Assembly (NCBI RefSeq): GCF_000715075.1
Contig: NC_134101.1
Location: 26,280,822 to 26,344,821 of the forward strand
Direction of reading: 5' to 3'
Source: Nicotiana tabacum
Taxonomy: Eukaryota; Streptophyta; Magnoliopsida; Solanales; Solanaceae
DNA: 64,000 bases
Shown here: positions 31,945 through 43,027 of the stretch, in pieces
Layout: each line of letters begins with the position of its first letter
Position numbering within the stretch: position 1 is the stretch's first letter
The notes under the pieces: model-generated
Told to the model about the DNA's origin: nothing
Database searches by the model: none
Seen by the model: the letters and a program-made list of their open reading frames with translations, nothing else
Made by a program: the position numbers and the translations under genes

Positions 31945-33630
31945 ATTAGGAGGTCAGAACGCACGGGATGACATTTTGGAGCATCGCTTGGCTTGCTCGG
32001 TGTTGTAATTGGCTTGTTCGAGGTAAGTAACTCTTATAATCTTGGAGCTGAGGGTATGAAACCCTGAATATACATGTTATGTGTTTGGTTTTGAAGTGAC
32101 GCACATGCTAGGTGACGGGCGTGTGGGCGTGCACCGTGTGAACTATGATTTTCATTATTTCTGTGGTATTGTGTAGTTACCTGAACTTGTCTGAAATCAT
32201 GAAATCTCTATGTGCTAGAGTTATCAAGCTATGATTATGTTAGAAGCCATGTCTAGGCTATATGTTTATCCTATTGGGACCCAGTGAGGTCATTTCTATT
32301 GTTGAGTAATCTGCTTTCATTGCATTACATACTCAGTCATACGCATTCACATGCATATCATATCTCAGTCTCTATTTTTATTTTTTGATGCATCATATCA
32401 TTGTTTTCGGGCTAGTATCAAGACATTGTGAGCCTGAGAGACTAGAAAAATTAATGACTGAGTGAGGCTAAGGGCCTACTTGTGAGGATGATTATGGGAT
32501 CGGGCTACATGCCGCAACGGGTCAGATTGGCTTACTATAGCACGTGAGTTGTCCGTGCAGCACGTGAGTTGTTCGTGCGATTCTAGATATTGATATTATG
32601 GCACGTGAATTTTCTGTGCAGCACGTGAGTTATCTGTGCGGATTATAGCGCTTAGGCTGTAGGAGCCCCTCCGGAGTCTGCACACCCCTAGTGATCGCAG
32701 GTACCTACTAAGTGCGAGTGTTGAGTGCTGAGTGATTGGGAGGACTGAGTGATTGGGAGGGCTGAGTGAATTGATACTCTGAGAGTATACATATGATCTT
32801 CATCACTGATTTGCATCGCATTTGGCATGTATACTTGACATACAAGCATAGAGATGCATTTTTCCTCATGCTGTATAGTATAACGTCATTTATGACTTCC
32901 CATACATCTTGACATATGGGCATAGAGAAACATTTTACATTTGCTATCTGAAAGGAAAATGAAACATCTTATTTATTGTTGAAAGGATTTTTGGAAAAAA
33001 TCACAATTTTCAAACTTACTCGCAATTTGGCTTTTTCGGTAAAAGATTTGGGTTTTCACTGAGATACTTGAAAAGAAATGCCTATTTTTCTGGAACTGTG
33101 AACGAACTGAGCATTTTGTATCTGAGATACCTCTTTTGTTACTTGTACTATGCTGTTATGTACTGTTGTGGAGTATTGGTGTTGGAACCGTCCTTTGTGT
33201 TAGCTCGTCACTACTTTCAACCTAAGGTTAGGTTTGTTACTTATTGAGTAAATGGGATCGATTGTACTCATACTACACCTTGCATGCTGATATTGACTGC
33301 TGACATTGCTGTGATCGATCGGATCCGGCATTAAAGATGTACCTACGTCCCGGTTGTAGCTACCTCTTGTTCATGATAGCCTTAGATCTATAAAACTCTG
33401 CTAATGTATTTTTCAAACAAATGATGTATTTACTTCATTTTAGCTTTTTAAACTCTATTCTTAGAAGCTCATGATTTGTACTACCAGTCCTTGGGAAATG
33501 TATAAGATTCAAATAATTCCTTTTGTTTAATTGTCTTATTAATATCATTGGAACTGGATAGTTGTTAATTGGCTTACCTAGCGGGTTGGGTTAAGTGCTA
33601 TCATGACTAGTTGGATTTTGGGTCGTGACA
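31945..33630 (+). mobile_element. Element E, 5' LTR (5'-truncated)
   Basis: This plus-strand LTR lacks its first ~1.35 kb and starts at about GAGGTCAGAACGC. It matches 46199-47880 (the E 3' LTR) along its length and ends GGGTCGTGACA, with the primer site after it. It contains tandem GCACG hairpins (32540-32578), the GGGAGG array zone and the block TTCAACCTAAGGTTAGG. The left boundary with inverted LTR B is estimated to within some 15 bases. Confidence 0.82.
32540..32578 (+). promoter_or_regulatory. Tandem GCACG hairpins in LTR E
   Basis: GCACGTGAGTTGTCCGTGC (32540-32558) is followed directly by a second copy with loop TGAGTTGTT (32560-32578). Each forms a GCACG/CGTGC stem. Further copies at 32600-32640 are decayed. 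The pattern recurs at 46790-46890. Confidence 0.65.
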
Positions 33631-33633
33631 AGT

Positions 33634-33645
33634 TGGTATCAGAGC
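33634..33645 (+). other. Primer-binding site of element E
   Basis: It reads TGGTATCAGAGC, exactly complementary to the 3' end of initiator tRNA-Met, three bases after the LTR. Confidence 0.88.
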
Positions 33646-36600
33646 TCTAGGTTCATAAGTTCTACAAGTCACGAGAAAAGGTCTAGTAGAGTCTTGCGGA
33701 TCGGTATGATGACGTACATACCTATCTTCGAGAGGCTACATGACATTTAGGATATACTTACCATCTTTCTTTCTTTATCATGCGACATTGATTCAACTTG
33801 AAGCGTAACTCTTTGAATTCCTTCCATGCATTCGTATGCGCATGTGAGCGCTCGGTATCAACTGTGCTCTGACGGCTTGTGATTCTATGGTTGAGGTGCG
33901 AGATATGTTTGGCGTGCTGATAATGGGCCAGTCTGGAGGACTTGAGGCCGAGTTTTGATGGTAGCTTGAGCACAAAGATTTTGATTGTGTGAGCACGTGC
34001 TTTTGGGACTTATAGGTCCGTTGGTGTCCCTATGAGTGGAATTTGTGATTGGACGACTATGTGGCGAGTATGATGAGACTGCGAGATGTGTTCAGATTGT
34101 TCGAATGTGTCGAGAAGAGTTTACTTGAGATGTAGCAAGGACTATGGGGTGTCTGATTTCTATCTTGATTTGGTGTATGGTCTCGAGTTATGGGTGGATT
34201 GAGGGATCTCTCATGTTGCTTAGTTGTGGAGTGAAGTAGATTCTCATGTCTTGTTGATGAGTTCAAAATCGAGAAGATTAAGTGATTGTGTAGTAGTCAT
34301 GACTATGGAAGGGTATAAAGAGATGTCAGTTTGATGCACAGCAAGTGGGTTATCTCCTGCGAGGTGTCCTGAGGTTCTGTGATCCCTATGATGTTTTGTA
34401 GAGAGTTCTCTTTCACCAGTGAATGATATATGTTGCAATTTGAGTTTGGATCGCTTGTGGAAATTGGCTTAACTATCACGAGAATGAACGCAATATTTGC
34501 AGATGATTTGAGCTACTAGATGGTTTATGTTGCATGAGCAAATGAAGGATTTAGTGGATTCTCACTGTGATATTATTGTAGTAATGGGGTATGGTTATTG
34601 TAAGTAATTAGATGTTTTATTCCATGGCTTTGAGCCACGTGGGGGTGTCTTCTATTGACGAGTTGATTGCACGGTTATGTGTTGTATTGGTTTCGGTTCG
34701 GGGTATACTGGTGAATGAGTTATGACTTGCAGAGGTCGAGATCGAAAATGACTCAGGTAAAGGAATTTCTGGATACAAGTTGTATTACACTCTATGGGTA
34801 TATGGGAATCATAAAATAATTGAGTGGTTATTCGCGAAGGATATAGTGTACATGGAGTAGGAATTTGGTCGGTTGCTTAGGAGTGTGGGTGTTGGTGTGC
34901 TAATGGGGCACATGTTGTTTGGTTCGTTTGGTCAGTTTAATTGAGATTTGAGTAGAGTGGATGACTCTCAAGAATGGTTCTAATAGATTCAAGATTTATA
35001 TGTAGCGATTTGGAATTTTCAAGATTTGTATATGGTTAGAAATTGAGAGTTACATTAGATGGTGTCGAGACTTGTGGAATTTTTATACCATTGTTTATTA
35101 TTCATTTCAGCATCAAGAAGGTGAAGGAAACAATTTTAGGTTCACATAAGGTCTCTTTAGAGTGGGTGTCACTGTTGTGGTGCTTTGGAGGTGCTTAAGA
35201 GGGAAGTCAATGGCTTATGGGCCTTACGGCGTTGTGGTTTTATACTAGGGTCTCTTGTGTGGTGAATTTTGGTTAAGGATTGTGGTGTTCCAGCAAAGAG
35301 AAGTATCAATTTGAAGGCAATTTGGAAGGGACTTGGAGAAATAGGACAGCGTTGTAGTAGGTTGGATCAGCACAATAATGGATATAATCGGTTCTTTGGG
35401 TATTTATGATGTGGCTAGTCTCCACAGGTGTTTCGTGGCAATGCTCTTGGGTTTTGGCGACCTGCATGGCTGGGTTGAGTTAGAGAGATTTGATTCTGAA
35501 AGCTTGGTTGTGTGCAAATGGGTTTTGAAGAGTTCTCAATGGTTTTTACCACGGTCCGAGGAATATATTTCCTACCGGCATGAGGAATATGTTGTGTATT
35601 GGGATTTTCTCCGGGATGAGATCACATGGAAGGTTTCTGACTGATCGGGTATGTATTATGCTTGTGACTCAGAGTTGATTATGAGATTCTTGTACTCTTC
35701 ACAGGATGGCATGGTAGATGCGGTGTGTTGCGTGGGATTGAGATTTGCATGTGCAAGGTCACGGGGTCAATTTTGAAGGGAAGGACATAAATTATTAGGA
35801 AACATGGACGATTTTAGATGAATAGGTGAATGATATTACTTCATTGGTATTGCGGCACTCTCCTGGTTGATCGACTGTTGATATTCAAATTTTTCTAGGT
35901 GGAACGGAAGAATTTTGAAGTATTCCTCGTGGGATGATCATGTATGAGAGATGTGTTAGACTTTCAGGTGGTGGAGTTGGGACCAGATGTGGTGATTCGT
36001 GTGTCCTATGGATTTAGAGTCTAGGAGTTCTCAGGAGCAGATTGTTTCGTAGTTATGGACTGTCAAAATGAGGCCAAAGCTAGTCAGAGGATGATAGAAT
36101 GTGTTGCGACTCAGTCGTTTTGGACTTTTGAAGGGTTATTTATTTACTTGTGGGTGACCAGAGTTGATTTGTGGTCCATTAGTAGGCCCAATGAGGATGT
36201 ATATTCTACACCGGGTCAGATTGGTTGGCTCCATACTGCTATTGTTGAGGGATGTTCCATTCAGTTGTTATTGATCTTATTCGAGTTCTGAAATGATCTG
36301 TGAGTTACTCTTTTATGCTATGAGGAGTTGTGATTCGTTGGGTATACGCACACCTGGTGCGGTTCTATTTGGGCTTTATAAAGGAATTTGAGCGAGATGA
36401 GTAATTGGGTATTGCGTGGTTGATGGCATATGGCTTATGTTCTTTTGAGTTTTGTGTGGCATTGTGTCATTTGCTTCTCCATGGTTATGGTAATGCACTT
36501 TGAGTACTTGATGTCGGATTGCGCGTGGTTATTGATTTTGAGCATGGTGGCTGGGGTATTTCATATGGATCAGTGTTTGGATGGGGTCAAGCATTGTAGC

Positions 36601-37449
36601 GGAGTTATGTTGAGATATGATCCCTTATGTTATATTCATGTGTTTTGGTTCTATAGTGTGTGATAAGTTCTTAGCATTGCGTTGTGGTGGTACTTGTTGA
36701 GCTTGCAGGAGAGTTCTCTCATCTGAGTCATTTTTCTTCCATGATTGAGTACATTTGGAATGTTGCTTTTTGGTGCACGGATTGTACAGGTTGTGGATTT
36801 AGATTGTATTGGTGTGTCATGTTACTAGAGTGGTCGTGTTGGATGAGATTAAGTCATTGGACCTAGAATGAATACTATCAGAATTGATTACAACATGGTT
36901 GGAAGGATAATATCGAAAGTCGGCTTAGAAATTTGCTATAGTTCTTGTCGAAGGAGAGTGAGCTCCATGACTGGTGGATCCGATGAATGGTTACGAGTTT
37001 CTGCATGTTTCTTTCATCATCGGTAGTGTACGAAGGTTTTAGAATGGAGTCTTGTTTGATATGAGGTCTATTACCGGCATTGGATTGTTTTGAGCAGCTA
37101 TTGTGATTAGAAATCATTGCTACGAGTATCTGTATTATGTGATATATCATGCGATTATATCTTGGGTTATGGTTGTGTCTTGGTACAACTTGTTCAGACT
37201 TATACAATGTGTAAATTGCGAGATTCATATCTTATAAGAATTTTTGGATGTTGGAAATTGGATTCTAAGGCTTGTGGACTAGGTTGACTTGAGAAATTTT
37301 AGTTATGTTGTGTCATCAGACCTGTATGGGATAGGATGACGTGGGATCACCCCCGGGTACGTGCATGGTAAGGTTATACATCGGTTTGATGGCTTTGGGA
37401 ACAACTCTTGGCACGTTCAAGGACGAACGTATGTTTAAGTGGGGGAGAA
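33646..37449 (+). mobile_element. Element E internal region, non-coding (LARD-like)
   Basis: This is 3.8 kb between primer site and 3' LTR without gag, pol or any ORF above about 116 codons. It is homologous to the D interior: GGGCCAGTCTGGAGGACTTG (about 33926), TCCTACCGGCATGAGG, ATCACCCCCGGGTACGTGC (about 37348) and GCACGTTCAAGGACGAACGT before the polypurine run AGTGGGGGAGAA (37438-37449). These conserved stretches suggest selection on RNA or DNA signals, or simply shared recent ancestry. The small ORFs here (for example 35378-35644) show no domain and are not called. Confidence 0.8.
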
Positions 37450-38560
37450 TGTAACGACCCAACCAGTCATTTTGAGCATCTGCACTTCGCTCGGTAGTTT
37501 ACGGGCATGAATAGCTCCGTATGATGCATTATGACTTATGTGAATCATCGGTTTTGATTTTCAGGTTATTCAGAATCGAATTGGAAGAATGGATTTCATT
37601 GTTGAAGCTTTAAATTGGGAGAGTTGACCAAGTTTGACTTTTTGTTAATTTGAACCCTGAACGGAGTTTTGATGGTTCCGGTAGGTTCGTTGGCTGATTT
37701 TGGACTTAGGAGCGTGTCCGGATTGTGATTTAGAGGTCCGTAGTGGAATTTGGCTTGAAATGGCTAAAGTTGGATTTTTGGAAAGTTTGACTCGGAGTGG
37801 ACTTTTTGATATTAGATCCGTATTTTGATTCTGGGAATTGGAATAGCTTTGTTACGTTATTTGGGACCTGTGCACAAAATTTGAAGTCATTCCGGATTGA
37901 TTTGCTATGTTTCGGCACGAGTTATTGAATTTGAAAGTTCAAAGTTCATAGATTTCAATTTGAGGTGTGATTCGTCGTGTTGATGTTGTAATGTGTGTTT
38001 TAAGGCCTCGAGTATGGCTGTATTGTGTTATGGAACTTGTTGGCATGTTCGGATGGGGTCCCGAGGGGATCGGATGAGTTTCAGACGTGGATCGGATCAT
38101 TTCATTGCATCTTTGGATTTTTTCTAAGCTGCTGGTTCTGGTGTGACCGCACGTGCGGTTGGTGTGCGCAGGTGCGATGGTCGCATAAGCAACAATGGAG
38201 TCGCAGGAGCGAAGGTGTTTATAGGATCAGGAGTTCGCAGAAGCGGAGGATTTATTCGCATCTGCGAAGGCGCAGATGCGATGCGAGAGGGCGCATGAGC
38301 AAACGTCAGCGCAGGAGCACAATTTGGACTCGCACCTGCGTGTGCGCAACAACGGAGTTTCTACCGCAGGTGCGAAGGCAGACCTCCATTGCTTCTCCAC
38401 AGAAGCGTGTTTTTGGTCGCAAAAGCGACGCCGCAGAAGCGGCTAATGTGCTGGGAAGAATGATAAATACAAGGGTTCATGATTTTCGCTTCATTATAAC
38501 GTTTCTAAGCTCGGATTGAGGCGACGTTTGGAGCAATTTTCATTTTGTGAACTGCGGTAA
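37450..38560 (+). mobile_element. Element E, 3' LTR (5' part)
   Basis: It starts TGTAACGACCCAACC right after the polypurine tract and runs through the island (38146-38440). It is interrupted at 38561 by the LTR of element F and appears to resume near 45936. The two parts sum to about 3.05 kb, which agrees with the lengths of LTRs D (3.06 kb) and L (2.99 kb). Confidence 0.8.
38146..38440 (+). repeat. Palindromic-word island, LTR E
   Basis: About a dozen words of the form CGCA-nn-nGCG lie in 300 bases: CGCACGTGCGG, CGCAGGTGCGA, TCGCAGGAGCGA, CGCAGAAGCGG, CGCATCTGCGA, CGCAGATGCGA, CGCAGGTGCGA, TCGCAAAAGCGA and CGCAGAAGCGG. It begins about 690 bases into the LTR. Confidence 0.85.
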
Positions 38561-41500
38561 TGTAATGACCCGGCTGGTCATTTTGAGAATTTAAGTCCCG
38601 TTTGGCGGCATAAGGTCCTGAGCAGCTTCGTATTATGTGTATTGAGTTGCGTGCATGGTTGAATTCAATTACCGGATGATTCGGAATGATTTGGGACACT
38701 TAATTCCTAAAACATAATCTTAAGTCTTAGGATTTTTATCATAGTCGGAAATGTGTGAAGATGACTCCGGAATGGAGTTCCGTCGGTTCCGTTAGCTCCG
38801 TTGGGTGATTTTGGACTCAGGAGCGTGTCCGGACTGTGTATTTGAGGTATGTAGCTGATTAAGCTTGAAATGGTGAAAGTCGAATTTTTGGAGATTTTAA
38901 ACGGAAGTGGACTATTTGATATTGGGGTCGGATTCCGATTCCGGAAGTTGGAATAGGCCCGTAATGTTGAGAATGACTTGTGTGCAAAATTTGAGGTCAA
39001 TTGGACGTGGTTTGAATTGGATGATGATTCATGTTTTTACTGTTATTTGATGTAATTTAAGGACTCTACTAAGTTCGTATGGTGTTATAGGATTGGTTGG
39101 TATGTTTGGTTGAGGTCCCAGAGGCCTCGAGTGAGTTTCGGATACTCGACGTATTGGAATTTGGACTTGTGTAATTACTGAAGCTTTCAAGCTGCTGGTG
39201 TAATCGCACCTGCAGTGGGGTGGCCGCAGGTGCACACATGCACGTGTGAGAGGCCAAGTGCAGAAGCGGGATCGCGGAGATGGTCAGGGGTCGCAGGTGC
39301 AAGGGAAATTTCGCATCTGCGAGCTCACAGATGCGCTTGAAGTTCCGCAGATGCGGAGAGTGAGCTGGAGGGGGAGTCCGCAGAAACGGACATTTATCCA
39401 CAAGAGCAGGCACGCAGGTGTGACCCATTGCTTGCAGATGCGGTCCAGGCCTGGCCAACTGAGTTCACAGATGCTAACGATTTCACGCAAATGCGAGAAC
39501 GCATATGCGCTTCCTTGTCCGCAAATGCGGAAGTCCTGGGCAGAATCATATAAGTCGAGGGCTTTGGCCATTTTCTTCATATTTTGAGTTTTAGACTTCG
39601 GTTTTGGGAGCTTCTTTGTGGGTTTTTCAGGAAAATCGATTAGGTAAGTGTTCTTCACCTGGAATTTATTATATTCCATGATTTTTATCTTTATTTCTAT
39701 CATTTAATTAGTGTTTTTGAGTGAGGAGACTGGGGATTTTTGAAGAAAACATTCAAAATGAAAAATCATGATTTGAGGGACGAAATGGTATCAAAATTTG
39801 ATAATTTTAGTATGGTTGAACTCGTATCAGAATGTGTGTTTGGTTTTGTGAAAATTTGTCAGGTTCCGAGGTGCGGGCCCGGGGGTCGACTTTTGGGTCG
39901 ATTTTTAGATTTAGTAAATATTGAGGCTTTATGATCCGGAATAGGTTCTTATGAGTTTTATTTGTGCTTTGAAGTTATCTTGGTTAGATTTGAACTGCCC
40001 GGAGGTCATTTCACCCGAGAAGTTCATTTTAGAGTATCAATTTGTCTTCTTTGAGGTAAGTATCTTGCCTAACTTCATGTGGGGGAACTACCCCTTAGGA
40101 TTTGAGTCTTTTATGCTAATTGTAGTCCGTGTACGCGAGGTGACAAGTACGTGCCCAAACTTATTTGTGGAAAATTGGCCTTTTTGGGTTCTTAGGTCCT
40201 TGTATTCACTGAATATGCAGTTGTTCTCGTTATGATTATGTTTCTTAATTTACTAGTTTCACTGCTACCTGCTTGTATTAGAATTAATTTCTTCATGATC
40301 CACTCTTGTTGTTCATTGATTCATATGTGCCTTAAATGAAATTGTTATCTCTTCTATTGCCATGTTGTCTTTCCCCTAACTGCTTATCTTTATTTGAAGT
40401 TATAATAATCTCTTCTGTAATTGTTCATCCTTAATTGAGGCTATGACTATCTTTATACTGCTTATCCTTAATTGAAGTTGTTGTGTCTCTTTCGTAATTG
40501 CCCAACCTTAAAAGAAGTTTAGATATCCTACATCTTAGTTGACTTATCCTTATTAGGAAATTATTCAACTTGTGTTAGCTCCCTTGTTATTGAAATGTAC
40601 ATTATGGGACCGTTGTTACCTATTATTTTCCTTTCCTGTTGAGCTGTTCTTATTATGACTACCATTCTTTATTGTGGCTACTCCTTGTGAATTCATTCCT
40701 CCGTACCTTTGAGTTCTGTAATTTCTGAGTTGATTTATTTGTCGTACCCTTGTATTAGTGTTATTGTTGCTGTTGTACTTGTTGTTATGATGCACGAGGT
40801 TTTTGTCATGCGGTTGTTATTGTGATGCACGAGGTTTCTGCCATGCGGTTGTTGTTATGGGGTTGCACGAGGTTTCTTCCATACTATATATATATGTGTG
40901 GGTTGCGCATGTGGCGAGACAAGGTGGGAACATTATTATGCACGTGTGGCGAGACAAGGCGGACACTTATTTTATTATTGCACACGTGGAGAGACAAGGT
41001 GGGCTATGTGAAGGATTGATTTGTGATGACTTGTGATGGCATGGGGGCATTTTGTTGTTGATGTTTGTGTTGTGGTACACTTACTTGTGTGAGCTTATTC
41101 TTGTGGAAAGTTGTGAGAAAATATTCCACGTGCTGTCCATTTCTTTTTCTATACTTACTAGCTAGCATGAACTATGTTAGAGCACAAGCATACACGTAGT
41201 TGAGTACTCTTATCGGTTAAGAGGTTTTCTTGATACTGCTGAGTATAGATGCACACCCTTGTTTACTTGCCTTCTATGTGAGAATGGCTCTATTTGGCAC
41301 GTGAGTCGTCGGTGCGGTTATGAAGTGTAATGAGGGCACATGATGCCAAGTGTTAGGGTTCAGGTATTGAGACCCTTGAGTTATGAATAGTATGAGGTTT
41401 GGTACCTCGTGGAGTTTATTGACTAAAACTTGGTGTGAAAGTGGTTGTTTTTCATCTAGTTTCTACATTCCCTTCTTTTAATTTGTGTTCATTAGATTTA

Positions 41501-42112
41501 AGTGGTGTTTCCGTTCGTTCTTCTATGTCATTATTATGGTGTTCCGCTGGTAGTTGTTGTATCCCATTCTTTAATTACCACTTCGCATAGTCATTATGTA
41601 GATATCATACTCTGTTGTTTCCGTACTTATACTTGTTCAGGTTATTTAGTCCAGTAGGTGTCTTGACTGTTCCTCGTCACTACTCCACTGAGGTTAGTCT
41701 TGATACTTGCTGGGTACCACCGTGGTGTACTCGTACTACACTTCTGCACATTTTTGTGCAGATCCAGGTATTTCGAAGTCAGTTGATGATTAGCTAGTTG
41801 TGCGGATTGTTGCTGTGAAGACTCAAGGTAAACCTGCTCCTGCGTTCGTAGGCTTCTGAGTCACCTTCTGATTTGTATTCATACTATTTACTTTATTTCC
41901 AACAGTTGTATTTAGAAAATTGTAGCAAACTCTGTAGAGCTTATGACTTGTACTACCGGTTTTGGGAATTGTAAATTTTATAGAGGTTTCCATTTCAAAT
42001 ATTTTTAGATTATATTTAATTATTGTTGTTATTCAGTAAATATTAGGCTTACCTAGTCCCTAAGACTAGGTTCCATCACGATACCCAACGGAGGGAAAAT
42101 TGGGTCGTGACA
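38561..42112 (+). mobile_element. Element F, 5' LTR
   Basis: This LTR of 3552 bp starts TGTAATGACCCGGCTGG and ends TTGGGTCGTGACA. It matches LTR K (56321-59858) at both ends and in its landmarks (GTCACTACTCCACTGAGGTT; TGCACA-TTTT-TGTGCA at 41745-41760). Its island (39204-39534) differs completely from that of K. It is inserted in the 3' LTR of E. Confidence 0.87.
39204..39534 (+). repeat. Palindromic-word island, LTR F
   Basis: Its words are CGCACCTGCAG, CGCAGGTGCA, CGCATCTGCGA, CACAGATGCG, CGCAGATGCGG, CGCAAATGCGA and GCAAATGCGG. It begins about 640 bases into the LTR. Confidence 0.82.
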
Positions 42113-42115
42113 AGT

Positions 42116-42127
42116 TGATATTAGAGC
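42116..42127 (+). other. Primer-binding site of element F (two changes)
   Basis: It reads TGATATTAGAGC where TGGTATCAGAGC is expected for initiator tRNA-Met. Both changes are transitions, consistent with decay after insertion. Confidence 0.75.
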
Positions 42128-43027
42128 TCTAAGTTCATAGGTGCTACGAGTCATAAACAAGTTTAGTAGAGTCTTGCGGATTGGTACGGAGACGTCTGTA
42201 CTTATTTTCGAGAGGCTACGAAACTATTAGGACAGTTTCACTTACTTCTTTCCTATGGTGCTAGTTTATTGATCTCGAAGTTTTTAGTTTTTATCATTCC
42301 ATTCTCTCACAGATGATGAGGAGATGAGCTTCAGTTACTGATGACGCTGCCCCCGGAGCAGGTGTCTCTAGCGGCAGAAGTAGAGGCCGAAGAGGAGCAC
42401 GCGCCAGCTAGAGCATCTACCCGAGCAGCAGTTGAAGAGCCACCAGTAGCTCCGGTTGGGGGGCAGGTACCGGAGGCGCCTGCTGTTAACCCCAGACTTC
42501 AGGAGACCTTAGCACTGTTCCTAAGCATATTTGGTACATTGGCTCAGGCGGGGTTGATTCCGGTTGCACTAGTTACTTCACAGACCGGGGGAGGAGCTCA
42601 GACTCTCGCCGCCCACACTCCAGAGCAACGAGTTCATGTTGGTCAGGTTCCAAGTGTCATTGCTACACAACCCGTGGTTAGGGCAACAACATATGAGGAA
42701 TAACAGCTTAGACTTGAGAGGTACAAGAAGTACCACCCTCCTACCTTTAGTGGATTGGCAGCAAATGATGCCTAGTGTTTCCTGGAGGAGTGTCACAACA
42801 TTCTTCGTACTATGGGTATTGTAAAGATGAGCGAGGTTGCTTTTGCTATGTTCCAGCTCAGGGGAACGACTTATCAGTGGTGGAGGGCATATGAGTTGGG
42901 TAGTTCGGCCGAGTCAGCTTCACTTACATGTGTTCAGTATTCAGAGATGTTCCTGAGAGAGTTTTTACCTCAGTCCTTTCGGGATGCATGACACGCGGAG
43001 TTTGAGCAGCTGCGCCAGGGCACTATG

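Noticed and set aside
35378..35644. ORF of 88 codons in the interior of element E
   Set aside because: The corresponding part of the D interior is not open, and no domain is visible.
38146..38440. Regularly spaced palindromic words resembling a CRISPR array
   Set aside because: The repeats are 10-12 bases, degenerate and unevenly spaced, and they lie inside plant LTRs with no cas genes.
42341..42703. Separate small gene of 120 codons
   Set aside because: It is the N-terminal part of gag in element F, placed between the leader and the capsid core.
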